From positions 1 to 13,608 of the forward strand of contig DUCA01000181.1 in assembly GCA_012960055.1 (NCBI GenBank): a stretch of DNA of 13,608 bases, read 5' to 3'. The translations under genes were made by a program, and so were the position numbers. Source of the stretch: Cycloclasticus sp. GTDB lineage: Bacteria > Pseudomonadota > Gammaproteobacteria > Methylococcales > Cycloclasticaceae. Positions 1 through 7,130 of the stretch are shown here, piece after piece (within the stretch, counting starts at the first letter, position 1; each line of letters starts with the position of its first letter). The notes under the pieces are model-generated. The model was given only the letters and a program-made list of their open reading frames with translations, searched no databases and was not told the origin of the DNA.

Positions 1-142
1 TACTGGGTTGAGCGCATTCTATATCAATTCCAAATAACTACTTAATTGTTAATTTATTTAAACAGCCGATATTTCTCATCGTAAATAATAGTGGCCCACC
101 CTGACCCCTGTTAATTTGATAAAAAATTAAGTGCTATATCGA

Positions 143-162
143 GCTTTTTGAACTCAAAAAGC
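143..162. repeat. 20-bp palindrome, possible hairpin or operator
   Basis: GCTTTTTGA at 143-151 and TCAAAAAGC at 154-162 are perfect inverted copies separated by two bases. As RNA this gives an 8-bp stem with a 4-nt loop. No clean run of T follows on either strand, so it is not a convincing intrinsic terminator. A protein-binding operator is possible. Confidence 0.5.
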
Positions 163-209
163 ATGTTTTCAACAGGTGTTTTACAAAATAGAACCACCTT
201 AAGACTTTG

Positions 210-229
210 TTTTATAAGTTATTATAAAA
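210..229. repeat. 20-bp AT-only palindrome
   Basis: TTTTATAA (210-217) and TTATAAAA (222-229) are perfect inverted copies around GTTA. The dyad overlaps the weak promoter-like TTATAA at 222-227, about 95 bases upstream of the start at 324. It could be an operator or simply AT-rich sequence. The function is unknown. Confidence 0.4.
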
Positions 230-323
230 ATACGATGAATACCACGGTTTAATCAAACTAAATGTTCTTTCCTTGTTTTATGTCGAATATGAAAGGCTTC
301 CACACTCAACAAAGGAGATAGCA

Positions 324-494
324 ATGGAAACATTAAAACCATTAGCATTAGGTATGGCAAATGCCGTAGACATGGGTTAAATATTAAATGCATCCGATTA
401 TTTTACGGAATTTAATCTTTCTGCATCAACGGCTGTTAAAAGCACTGAAAGTTACTATTTTCAAGCCCGTGTTGATGAGTACTCAATGGAATGA
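324..494 (+). pseudogene. Small unrecognised reading frame with in-frame stop
   Basis: ATG at 324 follows a near-perfect Shine-Dalgarno (AAAGGAGA, 311-318) at ideal spacing, which is the strongest ribosome site in this left part. The frame gives an 18-residue peptide (METLKPLALGMANAVDMG) and then TAA at 378-380. The same frame then stays open to TGA at 492-494 and reads like ordinary protein (for example ASDYFTEFNLSAS and STESYYFQARVDEY). A short frame in another register continues to about 594. I do not recognise the family. The simplest reading is a small gene broken by a nonsense mutation. The alternatives are a genuine 18-residue peptide or leader, or chance. No relation to the neighbouring minus-strand genes is apparent. 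Confidence 0.35.
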
Positions 495-662
495 GACCTT
501 CCTACATTGCAACCGTACTAACAAGGATGCCTTAACTCTTAGCAGTAAAGTGTTAGCAGGTAGTCCCGTGCCGCCAAGAACCATCTTGATTTAAATAGAG
601 ATCCCCTTCTATCCCTCGCCCATATTAGCGTTCACATTGTTCGTGTTAATAGGGGTATCCCT
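495..662. other. Intergenic spacer downstream of sbcB
   Basis: This is the tail-to-tail space between the small plus-strand frame and the end of sbcB. An imperfect inverted pair, TACTAACA (516-523) and TGTTAGCA (551-558), is present. No clear intrinsic terminator for sbcB is visible: the short C and G runs near 603-606 and 651-654 can pair only weakly and no T run follows. No RNA gene is seen. Confidence 0.4.
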
Positions 663-2108
663 TTATACGCCGCTGACACTTTCCTCCAGCAGCTCACCAT
701 AACTAATCAAGTTTTCCAATAATTCCTGTTGCTCATCGGTCCAACCGCCTTCAGAAATTAACTCGTCTAACCTTTCAAAATAACTCATCAGGATTAATCG
801 ACCATCACCGTGTTGCTTTGTTAGGCATTCATGCCGATACTCTTGTCGACGAATGCGCTCCGCGTTGCTTAGGCTTTGCGGGTAATTACGCGCCCTATAT
901 CTAAACAGCATTTCATCTAAACGCTCGTCTTCAAACGCTAAATCGAGTTCTGCCAATTGACCTTTATCACAAGCCCGTATCTGTCCCATGTTTCGTGCGT
1001 CCGCATGGCTAAAGAAACCACCACCGTATAACATTGAATCAGGGTCTGTTGCCGCTTCAAATTCGTTAATGCTAAATACTTCCGATACCTTATCGGCAAT
1101 ATTGGCAGTTAAAATACGTTGTCTGTTTTCTTCACACATATCCAAATCAAGGCTTAATTTATCTCGGATCGCTTCAGTCAATGTGTTCAATGGCGCTAAC
1201 ATTGGCGATTTATTGATATGTACTGCTTTAAGTGGAATACGTTGCTCGCCTTCAGGCAAATCGGCAGTTGGCATATATAAACGCTGGTGAATGTCTACGG
1301 CAGACAATTCAATGAGTGCTTGTGGATCAGCGGTTAAATCAAAAACAATCACACCATTTTTATTCATTGGGTGGGCAACAATGGGCAACACGATACCTAA
1401 GCAATCCTTACTGGCTGCGTACTTACTTGAAACGTGTACCACAGGCGTATGATTAACCAAGTCTAAGCTCTGTGAGGCTTTCTTCTTATCACGCAAGCCT
1501 AAACCCCAGGTATATAACTTAGGCTGCTTGTTCTTAATAAGTTTTGCTAATGCGATGGTTGCATAAACATCTGACAAGGCATCATGTGCAGATTCGTGTG
1601 AGATACCATTGGCTTTAGTCAACTCTTCCAACCTAAAACTGGTTGAACCATCTTCGCGTGTGGGCCAGTTAATCCCCTCTGGGCGTAGGGCGTGCGTTAA
1701 GCGGACAACATCAATTAAATCCCAACGGGAGTTGCCCGACTTCCACTCCCGCGCATACGGGTCATAAAAGTTACGGTATAATAGATTACGGGTAAATTCA
1801 TCGTCGAAGCGGATACTGTTATAACCAACAACACAGGTTTGCGGAGTACTGAATTGCTGATGGATACGTTCAATAAAATCACATTCCAGCAGGCCTTTTT
1901 CATTAACTAACTGTGGTGAAATTCCGGTAATCAAACAAGCCTCCGGGTGAGGCAAAATGTCGTCGTGTAATTTGCAATAAAACACATCAGGTTCAGCGAC
2001 CTGATTAAAGTTCACATCGGTACGAATGCCTGCAAATTGAACGACCCGATCTCGCGCCGGGTCAATACCTGTGGTTTCGTAATCGTACCAATAGAATGTA
2101 TCAGCCAA
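663..2108 (-). CDS. sbcB: Exodeoxyribonuclease I (SbcB/ExoI)
   Basis: This is the 3'-to-5' single-strand DNA exonuclease used in recombination and mismatch repair; it acts in the cytoplasm, usually with SSB. The product is 481 residues, close to the E. coli enzyme (475). The DEDDh active site is intact: D9 and E11 in DYETTG, D102 in NSIRFDDEF, and H175 and D180 in HDALSDVYA. The RNase-H-like nuclease domain covers about residues 1-195, followed by the SH3-like and helical C-terminal part typical of ExoI. The only plausible start is TTG at 2108, because an in-frame stop (the CBS gene's TAA, 2114-2112) lies just upstream and the conserved N-terminus begins within a few residues. No good Shine-Dalgarno is visible, and the 3-base gap to the CBS gene suggests translational coupling. 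Assignment is firm; the start is less certain. Confidence 0.95.
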   Translation of the reverse strand: MADTFYWYDYETTGIDPARDRVVQFAGIRTDVNFNQVAEPDVFYCKLHDDILPHPEACLITGISPQLVNEKGLLECDFIERIHQQFSTPQTCVVGYNSIRFDDEFTRNLLYRNFYDPYAREWKSGNSRWDLIDVVRLTHALRPEGINWPTREDGSTSFRLEELTKANGISHESAHDALSDVYATIALAKLIKNKQPKLYTWGLGLRDKKKASQSLDLVNHTPVVHVSSKYAASKDCLGIVLPIVAHPMNKNGVIVFDLTADPQALIELSAVDIHQRLYMPTADLPEGEQRIPLKAVHINKSPMLAPLNTLTEAIRDKLSLDLDMCEENRQRILTANIADKVSEVFSINEFEAATDPDSMLYGGGFFSHADARNMGQIRACDKGQLAELDLAFEDERLDEMLFRYRARNYPQSLSNAERIRRQEYRHECLTKQHGDGRLILMSYFERLDELISEGGWTDEQQELLENLISYGELLEESVSGV

Positions 2109-2111
2109 GGG

Positions 2112-2513
2112 TTACCAAAGCTTGTCTAGCGCTCTAAGCACATCGCTTCGGCTAATTTGACCTACTAAATCACCCTCTTCATTTAGTACCGGGTAACGCT
2201 TGTAAGCAGTCTTTACAAACTTGTCGGCCAAGTCAACGACGCTTGCTGTGTCAGGCACGGTTTTAACGTCTACTGTCATATATTCTGAGACAGAACCACC
2301 TACCCAGTCTTCATAGTACGTTGATTGAAGCGCAACTTGCATACAATCTTTTTCGGACAAAATACCGACTAAATTACCACGGTCATCAACAACGGGGGCG
2401 CCCGAAATTTTATGTGTATTTAAGAACTTAATCGCTTCAGAAATTTCCATGTCTGGCGTAAACGTTGATAAATTAGTCGCCATAAACTCTTTAATTAATA
2501 CTGACTTAAGCAT
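2112..2513 (-). CDS. Two-CBS-domain protein
   Basis: A 133-residue soluble protein made almost entirely of a tandem CBS (Bateman) module. CBS1 spans about residues 10-62 and CBS2 about 78-131. Both carry the Gly-hydrophobic-x-Ser-x-x-Asp ribose-phosphate signature (GILSEKD near 50-56, GQISRSD near 118-124), which in this fold usually means adenine nucleotide binding. No catalytic domain is fused, so it is probably a ligand-sensing or regulatory protein whose partner is unknown. ATG at 2513 follows AAAGGGG at good spacing; an alternative start at Met11 lacks a comparable site. It is 3 bases upstream of sbcB and 54 bases downstream of nqrM, so it may share transcripts with either. The fold is sure, the role is not. 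Confidence 0.85.
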   Translation of the reverse strand: MLKSVLIKEFMATNLSTFTPDMEISEAIKFLNTHKISGAPVVDDRGNLVGILSEKDCMQVALQSTYYEDWVGGSVSEYMTVDVKTVPDTASVVDLADKFVKTAYKRYPVLNEEGDLVGQISRSDVLRALDKLW

Positions 2514-2567
2514 ACATTCCCCTTTGAGTTTTAACTATCCGTTCTTAAATTTATTGTGAAGCCTCGT

Positions 2568-2750
2568 TCAATACGACTTTTTCTTTTCGCACTTTTTATT
2601 ACTGCACAGCAAGCAATCGCCTTCCAAACCATCTACATTGTTTAAACCACCGCAGCTACCTTTTAGCTTCTTGTTGCTGAAAATAACACCCACTGCCATC
2701 GCGGCAACAAACAGTATAAAAACCAAAAATGTTACAAAAAATGTTGTCAT
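2568..2750 (-). CDS. nqrM: Na+-NQR maturation protein NqrM
   Basis: A 60-residue membrane-anchored protein of the NqrM (DUF539) family, required for assembly of Na+-NQR, probably by supplying iron to the NqrD/NqrE centre. The N-terminal transmembrane helix covers about residues 3-24. The short cytoplasmic tail carries four cysteines, C33, C46, C49 and C54, in the spacing typical of the family (GSCGG, then CLLCSNKKC). The length is slightly below some homologues. Its ATG overlaps the apbE stop by 4 bases (ATGA), and AAGGAG lies 8 bases upstream, so it is well translated and coupled to apbE. Its position directly after nqrA-F and apbE supports the assignment. Confidence 0.92.
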   Translation of the reverse strand: MTTFFVTFLVFILFVAAMAVGVIFSNKKLKGSCGGLNNVDGLEGDCLLCSNKKCEKKKSY

Positions 2751-3799
2751 AAAATTCGCTCCTTAATCATCGCTTGAAAGCGTGGTGTAGCAAGGTTCCT
2801 AATGCTATCACCGTCTTGTACGAGAAACAAAACAGCTAAGTTATTTTCCATAGCTAAATCGTACCCCTTTTTACTGCCTAACACCATAAAAGCCGTTGCC
2901 CATGCGTCCGCCGTCATACAGCTTTTATCTAATACCGTGACCGATGCTAAATTGTGTTGTACAGGGCGACCCGTTAACGGGTCAATCGTATGAGAAAACT
3001 TAACACCGCCTATTTCAAAGAAGTTACGGTAATCCCCCGATGTCGCAATCGCCATGTTGCTGACATTAATTATTTTGTGAATAGAACGAACCGATGTATC
3101 TGGTTTTTCAACCGCAATTCGCCAATCATTTCCATCTGGGTTCACTCCCTTAACGCGCATTTCACCGCCAATCTCAACCATGTAATTAACGTGGCCTTTC
3201 GATTCAAGCAATTCAGCCACTTGATCGACGCCGTAGCCTTTCGCAATTGATGAAAAATCCAAATACAGCTGCGGCTCACGTTTAGACAACTGCTGAGCCT
3301 CGACGTCTAGGTGAATATTTTGATAGCCCACGCTTTGTAAAGCTGCCTTTATTTCTGCCTCATTCGGGATATCGTCTGCTTTAAAATCGGGACCAAACCC
3401 CCACAAATTAACCACCGGGCCGACCGTGATGTCATACGCACCCTGTGTTATCTTGCTAATCCTTAACGCTTCTTCTAACAGGTACATAAACGCTTTCGAT
3501 TTTTTCTGCGCGTCTAAGCCCTGATAACGATTAAACTCTGATATTTCAGACTGCTTAATATAGGTGGAAAACGACTGATTTACTGAGCGTAGTCGCTCAT
3601 CTATCTCAACTTGAAGTGTTCCCCTGTTTGCTGATGAAAAGTCGCCAGAAATCGTCACATGGTAACTCGTGCCCATGGTCTGGCCTTTATACAGAACATA
3701 GGGTGAACTCGGTGACTCACAGCCCGCTAGTAGAACGATAAGTATAAAAAAACCCGTTAAAAAGCTGATGTTTTTAACGGGTTGTTTGTTCAAACTCAA
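2747..3799 (-). CDS. apbE: FAD:protein FMN transferase ApbE (lipoprotein)
   Basis: It transfers FMN from FAD to a Thr hydroxyl in target proteins, here the sites in NqrB and NqrC, and works at the periplasmic face. The 350-residue product starts with a lipoprotein signal: basic n-region (K5, K9), hydrophobic core about 11-24, lipobox LLAGC with acylated C27. Family motifs are present in order: MGTSYHV (42-48), TVGPVVNLWGFG (125-136), DFSSIAKGYGVD (181-192), GGEMRVKG (211-218), SGDYRNF (254-260), SHTIDPLTGRPV (269-280) and the Mg2+-site region MTADAWATAF (295-304). The start is TTG at 3799, immediately after and in frame with the nqrF TAA; TTG at 3793 is an alternative. No ATG precedes the signal peptide, so a non-ATG start is needed to keep the lipoprotein signal. 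Codons 6-18 contain an intrinsic terminator. Confidence 0.95.
   Translation of the reverse strand: MSLNKQPVKNISFLTGFFILIVLLAGCESPSSPYVLYKGQTMGTSYHVTISGDFSSANRGTLQVEIDERLRSVNQSFSTYIKQSEISEFNRYQGLDAQKKSKAFMYLLEEALRISKITQGAYDITVGPVVNLWGFGPDFKADDIPNEAEIKAALQSVGYQNIHLDVEAQQLSKREPQLYLDFSSIAKGYGVDQVAELLESKGHVNYMVEIGGEMRVKGVNPDGNDWRIAVEKPDTSVRSIHKIINVSNMAIATSGDYRNFFEIGGVKFSHTIDPLTGRPVQHNLASVTVLDKSCMTADAWATAFMVLGSKKGYDLAMENNLAVLFLVQDGDSIRNLATPRFQAMIKERIL
3746..3783 (-). terminator. Intrinsic terminator inside the 5' end of apbE
   Basis: Read on the minus strand, a perfect 13-bp stem (AACCCGTTAAAAA, plus-strand 3783-3771, against its exact inverse at 3763-3751) encloses a 7-nt loop (CATCAGC). It is followed at once by a run of seven U (plus-strand A at 3752-3746, sharing two bases with the stem). 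It begins 17 bases beyond the nqrF stop and points in the direction of nqr transcription. The other strand has no comparable T run. It therefore looks like the nqrA-F terminator, yet it lies within apbE codons 6-18, which encode the signal peptide. A ribosome translating apbE would prevent the hairpin from forming, so leakiness or attenuation is likely. Confidence 0.8.
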
Positions 3800-5023
3800 T
3801 TAACCACCAAAATCATCAAGCATAATGTTGTCATCTTCAACACCTAAGTCTTGAAGCATTTTGATAACCGCGGCGTTCATCATTGGCGGCCCACACATGT
3901 AAAACTCGCAATCTTCTGGCGCCGGATGGTCTTTCAAGTATTTCTCTAAAATAACTTCGTGAATAAAGCCCGTTAAGCCGTCCCAATTATCTTCCGGCTG
4001 AGGGTCAGATAATGCAACTTGCCATTTGAAGTTATCGTTTTCTCTTGCCAACATATCGAAATCTTCCACATAGAACATCTCTTTTAAACTTCTAGAGCCA
4101 TACCAGAACGAAATCTTACGATCTGTTTTAATTCGACGTAACTGATCAAAGATATGAGAACGCATCGGTGCCATCCCCGCACCACCGCCGATAAAGACCA
4201 TTTCCGCTTTCGTCTCTTTGGCAAAAAATTCACCGTAAGGGCCAGAAATTGTCACTTCATCGCCAGGTTTTAAATTAAAGATATAAGACGACATTTTTCC
4301 AGGGGGAATTCCCTCTGGACCACGTGGAGGAGGAGAAGCAATACGTACATTCAACATGATAATGCCTTCTTCTTCTGGGTAACTCGCCATCGAATAAGCA
4401 CGTAATACATCTTCTTCTACAATTGATTTGTAGCGCCACACATTAAAGTGATCCCAATCACCTCGGTATTCTTCTTCAATATCAAAGTCTTTGTAATTGA
4501 CGACATGAGGCGGACATTCAATTTGAATATAACCACCAGCACGGAAGCCAACGTCTTCGCCTTCAGGCAATTCTAGAACAAGCTCTTTAATGAACGTTGC
4601 AACGTTGTGGTTTGATTTAACTTTACACTGCCATTTCTTAACTCCAAACACCTCTTCAGGGACGGTGATTTTCATGTCTTGCTTAACAGTTAACTGACAC
4701 GATAAACGTTCGCCATCACGTTGTTGGCCTTTGTTAATGTGCGCACCCTCTGTTGGTAACATCGCGCCACCACCTTCTTGCACACGCACTTTACACTGCC
4801 CGCATGTGCCACCACCACCACAAGCTGATGGTACAAACAACTGCGCGTCTGCCAAAGCACCTAATAATTTACTGCCAACGGGGGCTAATACTTCTTTTTC
4901 ACCGTTAATGAGAACTTTCACATTACCTTTCGCAACCAATTTAGATTTGGCGGCCAAAATAATGATAACAAGTATTAATATGATACCTGTGAAAAACGTA
5001 ATTCCTAAACCGATTTCTAACAT
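3800..5023 (-). CDS. nqrF: Na+-NQR subunit F, NADH dehydrogenase/ferredoxin
   Basis: The electron entry subunit: it oxidises NADH through FAD and passes electrons to a [2Fe-2S] cluster. The 407-residue product has an N-terminal membrane helix (about 4-25), a ferredoxin domain with ligands C68, C74, C77 and C109, an FAD-binding barrel with RAYS (208-211), and an NADH domain with GGGAGMAPMRSH (279-290) and CGPPMM (377-382). It ends in the family-typical DDFGG, whose Phe stacks near the flavin. The length matches the Vibrio protein (408). ATG at 5023 follows AGGA with about 7 bases of spacing, 13 bases after nqrE. The stop abuts the apbE TTG start. Confidence 0.98.
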   Translation of the reverse strand: MLEIGLGITFFTGIILILVIIILAAKSKLVAKGNVKVLINGEKEVLAPVGSKLLGALADAQLFVPSACGGGGTCGQCKVRVQEGGGAMLPTEGAHINKGQQRDGERLSCQLTVKQDMKITVPEEVFGVKKWQCKVKSNHNVATFIKELVLELPEGEDVGFRAGGYIQIECPPHVVNYKDFDIEEEYRGDWDHFNVWRYKSIVEEDVLRAYSMASYPEEEGIIMLNVRIASPPPRGPEGIPPGKMSSYIFNLKPGDEVTISGPYGEFFAKETKAEMVFIGGGAGMAPMRSHIFDQLRRIKTDRKISFWYGSRSLKEMFYVEDFDMLARENDNFKWQVALSDPQPEDNWDGLTGFIHEVILEKYLKDHPAPEDCEFYMCGPPMMNAAVIKMLQDLGVEDDNIMLDDFGG

Positions 5024-5036
5024 ACTAAATTCCTGA

Positions 5037-5645
5037 TTACAGTTGAATACCTGAGAATGCCATAAAGGCCATTGCCATTAAGCCTGCGGTGATGAATGTA
5101 ATACCCAAACCTTGTAAACCGTCTGGTACATCTGCGTATTTAAGCTTTTCTCTTATACCCGCAATCGCCGTGATGGCTAACGCCCAACCCAAGCCACTAC
5201 CAAAGCCAAATACCACGCTTTCGCCAAGGTTATAGTCACGTTCTACCATGAACAATGAACCACCTAAAATCGCGCAGTTCACGGTAATCAACGGTAAGAA
5301 CACACCCAATGCGTTATAAAGCGCAGGGGTGAATTTATCCATCGCCATTTCAAGAATTTGCACCACCGCTGCAATAATGCCGATATAAACAATCAAACCT
5401 AAGAAATTCAAATCCACTTCTGGGAGGCCTGCCCATGCGAGAGCACCTTCTTTTAATACACCTTGGTAGATGATGTTATTCAACGGCATGGTCAATGTTT
5501 GCACCAAAATCACGGCAATACCTAAGCCCATGGCTGTTGATACCTTCTTAGACACCGCCAAGAAAGTACACATACCCAAAAAGAAGGCCAAGGCTAAATT
5601 CTCAACGAATACCGCACGAACAAATAAACTGATATACGCTTCCAT
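5037..5645 (-). CDS. nqrE: Na+-NQR subunit E
   Basis: An integral membrane subunit of 202 residues, about six transmembrane helices, homologous to NqrD and RnfA and inserted in inverted topology relative to NqrD. The conserved cysteines C26 (LGMCTF) and C124 (TVNCAILGG) are present; with their NqrD counterparts they hold the intramembrane iron-sulfur centre that moves electrons across the membrane. ATG at 5645 overlaps the nqrD stop by one base (TAATG), so the two subunits are translationally coupled, in keeping with their 1:1 pairing. The length is normal for the family. Confidence 0.98.
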   Translation of the reverse strand: MEAYISLFVRAVFVENLALAFFLGMCTFLAVSKKVSTAMGLGIAVILVQTLTMPLNNIIYQGVLKEGALAWAGLPEVDLNFLGLIVYIGIIAAVVQILEMAMDKFTPALYNALGVFLPLITVNCAILGGSLFMVERDYNLGESVVFGFGSGLGWALAITAIAGIREKLKYADVPDGLQGLGITFITAGLMAMAFMAFSGIQL

Positions 5646-6307
5646 TAAACCGTCTCCGTTCCGTTTACGTCTTTAATCTTGTAATCCGGCGCCTCTACTT
5701 GAGCCGGACGCCAGCTACGAAGTGCCCAAATTAACAAACCAATAATGAAGAAAGCACTGGGTGGCAATAGCATTAAGCCATTTGGCACATACCAGCCGCC
5801 GTCATTAACAGTGGTTAAAATTTCAACACCAAATAATTTACCTGAGCCTAATAATTCGCGGAATGTACCCACTAACATCAGCACAAGGCCATAACCTAAA
5901 CCGTTACCAATTCCGTCTAAAAAGCTTACGCCTGGTGAGTTTTTCATGGCGAATGCTTCAGCACGACCCATTACAATACAGTTAGTAATTATTAAGCCAA
6001 CAAACACAGATAGCTGCTTGCTTAAGTCATATACATAAGCTTTTAACACTTGATCAACCACAATCACCAATGACGCAATAATGGTCATTTGCACAATAAT
6101 ACGAATCGCACTTGGAATGTGGTTACGAATCATACTGATGGACAGATTTGAACAGGCTGTCACCGCTGTTAGTGCCAATGTCATAACAAGGGCAGTACCC
6201 AAATTTGTTGTTACCGCTAATGCTGAACAAACACCGAGGACTTGTAAGCCAATTGGGTTGTTATCAACTAACGGGTCTAATAAGATTTTTTTAGTTTCAT
6301 TACTCAT
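5645..6307 (-). CDS. nqrD: Na+-NQR subunit D
   Basis: A 220-residue membrane subunit with about six transmembrane helices and a short hydrophilic N-terminus, paralogous to NqrE and RnfE. C27 (LGVCSAL) and C110 (ITNCIVMGRAEAFA) are the expected ligands for the iron centre shared with NqrE. The GRAEAFA segment is highly typical. ATG at 6307 lies one base after the nqrC stop and is preceded by CGGAG. It belongs to the same transcript as the other nqr genes. Nothing is unusual. Confidence 0.98.
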   Translation of the reverse strand: MSNETKKILLDPLVDNNPIGLQVLGVCSALAVTTNLGTALVMTLALTAVTACSNLSISMIRNHIPSAIRIIVQMTIIASLVIVVDQVLKAYVYDLSKQLSVFVGLIITNCIVMGRAEAFAMKNSPGVSFLDGIGNGLGYGLVLMLVGTFRELLGSGKLFGVEILTTVNDGGWYVPNGLMLLPPSAFFIIGLLIWALRSWRPAQVEAPDYKIKDVNGTETV

Positions 6308-6308
6308 T

Positions 6309-7130
6309 TTATACTCCGTTTGCCTGAATTTTAGTTAGGTACTTCTGATAGCCTTCAGCACCCATCCAATATTTCAACATGTTGCTCACACCACGGCTGG
6401 TTAGCGTCGCACCAGCTAAACCATCTACTTGGAATTCAGCGCCTTTAGCACCCGGTGTAACGGTTCCTTTTATCACTTGAATCGCTACCTCGCCTTGGGC
6501 ATCGTAAATTTCCTTGCCTGTCCACATTTTTTTCCATTTAGGATTATCTACTTCACCACCTAAACCCGGTGTTTCTGCGTGTTCGTAATAACTTAAACCG
6601 ACGATAGTTTGACCATCGCTTTCTACCGCTATGAAACCGTACAAGGTTGACCACAAACCGTAACCGTTAACAGGCAAAATCAATTGCTTAACCGCACCGC
6701 CTTCTTTTACTTGATAAACAGGCATAACTTTAGGACGCATTCTGATGCTAGCTAAATCATCCGTTTTTGCAATATCGACATTTAGCGCAGGATCTTTAGC
6801 CGCTTTTCTTTCGTCATACGTCGCTGCATCGTATTGCGTTGTGTATTCACCTGTTGCCAAGTCAATTAACTTGATATCGATTTTGGAAAACGCGGCTTCA
6901 ATATCGTCGCCATCTTGATATAAACCCGCAACCTGAAGAATGTTCTTCTTTTTATCCAGTTCTTTATTCAGTAATTGCAATGGTTTTAACGACACCGCTG
7001 ACACTGAAACAAACACCGCACAAACCAAACACACCAATGTTGCCATGATGAATGTTTTAGCCGTACTGTCATTTGATAACGCTAGAAAGTTCATAGAACT
7101 TGCCTTCTTTTCTTGGTTGTCATTAGGCAT
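6309..7130 (-). CDS. nqrC: Na+-NQR subunit C (covalent FMN)
   Basis: A 273-residue subunit with one N-terminal transmembrane helix (about 26-47) and a large periplasmic FMN-binding domain. The ApbE target motif is D236-G-L-A-G-A-T242 followed by LTS, and T242 should carry phosphoester-linked FMN. The residue before Gly is Ala, where the Vibrio protein has Ser. I chose ATG at 7130 and not the longer frame from 7178, because AAGGGAG sits at proper spacing upstream of 7130, the N-terminus MPNDNQEKKASS fits the family, and the longer start would overlap nqrB by 56 bases. With this start the overlap with nqrB is 8 bases. Confidence 0.96.
   Translation of the reverse strand: MPNDNQEKKASSMNFLALSNDSTAKTFIMATLVCLVCAVFVSVSAVSLKPLQLLNKELDKKKNILQVAGLYQDGDDIEAAFSKIDIKLIDLATGEYTTQYDAATYDERKAAKDPALNVDIAKTDDLASIRMRPKVMPVYQVKEGGAVKQLILPVNGYGLWSTLYGFIAVESDGQTIVGLSYYEHAETPGLGGEVDNPKWKKMWTGKEIYDAQGEVAIQVIKGTVTPGAKGAEFQVDGLAGATLTSRGVSNMLKYWMGAEGYQKYLTKIQANGV

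Larger units (their letters stand above)
1..323. other. Intergenic, AT-rich, no intact gene
   Basis: No convincing coding region is visible. Two plus-strand frames run in from the left edge and stop at 35-37 and 43-45, so a few terminal codons of an upstream plus-strand gene could be present, but this cannot be decided from so little sequence. The rest is AT-rich and contains three separate dyad symmetries (111-130, 143-162, 210-229). I see no tRNA, rRNA or insertion-sequence end. A promoter for the small frame at 324 may lie here (TTAAGA at 199-204, 17-nt spacer, TTATAA at 222-227), but the match is weak. Confidence 0.5.

Noticed and set aside
516..558. Inverted TACTAACA / TGTTAGCA pair resembling an integron attC site
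   Set aside because: The outer boxes do not fit the attC consensus, the inner boxes are absent and no cassette or integrase is present.
388..594. 68-codon plus-strand frame as an independent gene
   Set aside because: There is no ribosome site before its ATG, and it overlaps the better-supported frame from 324. It may be only the downstream part of a frameshifted remnant.
601..660. C-run and G-run pairing as an sbcB terminator
   Set aside because: The stem is short and interrupted and no T run follows on the minus strand.
2514..2567. TTCACA with TAGTTA at 17 bases as a promoter for the CBS gene
   Set aside because: The -10 element matches the consensus at only two positions.
4731..5036. 101-codon plus-strand frame inside nqrF
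   Set aside because: It is the mirror of the conserved ferredoxin region; its Pro and Cys richness comes from the Gly- and Cys-coding strand.
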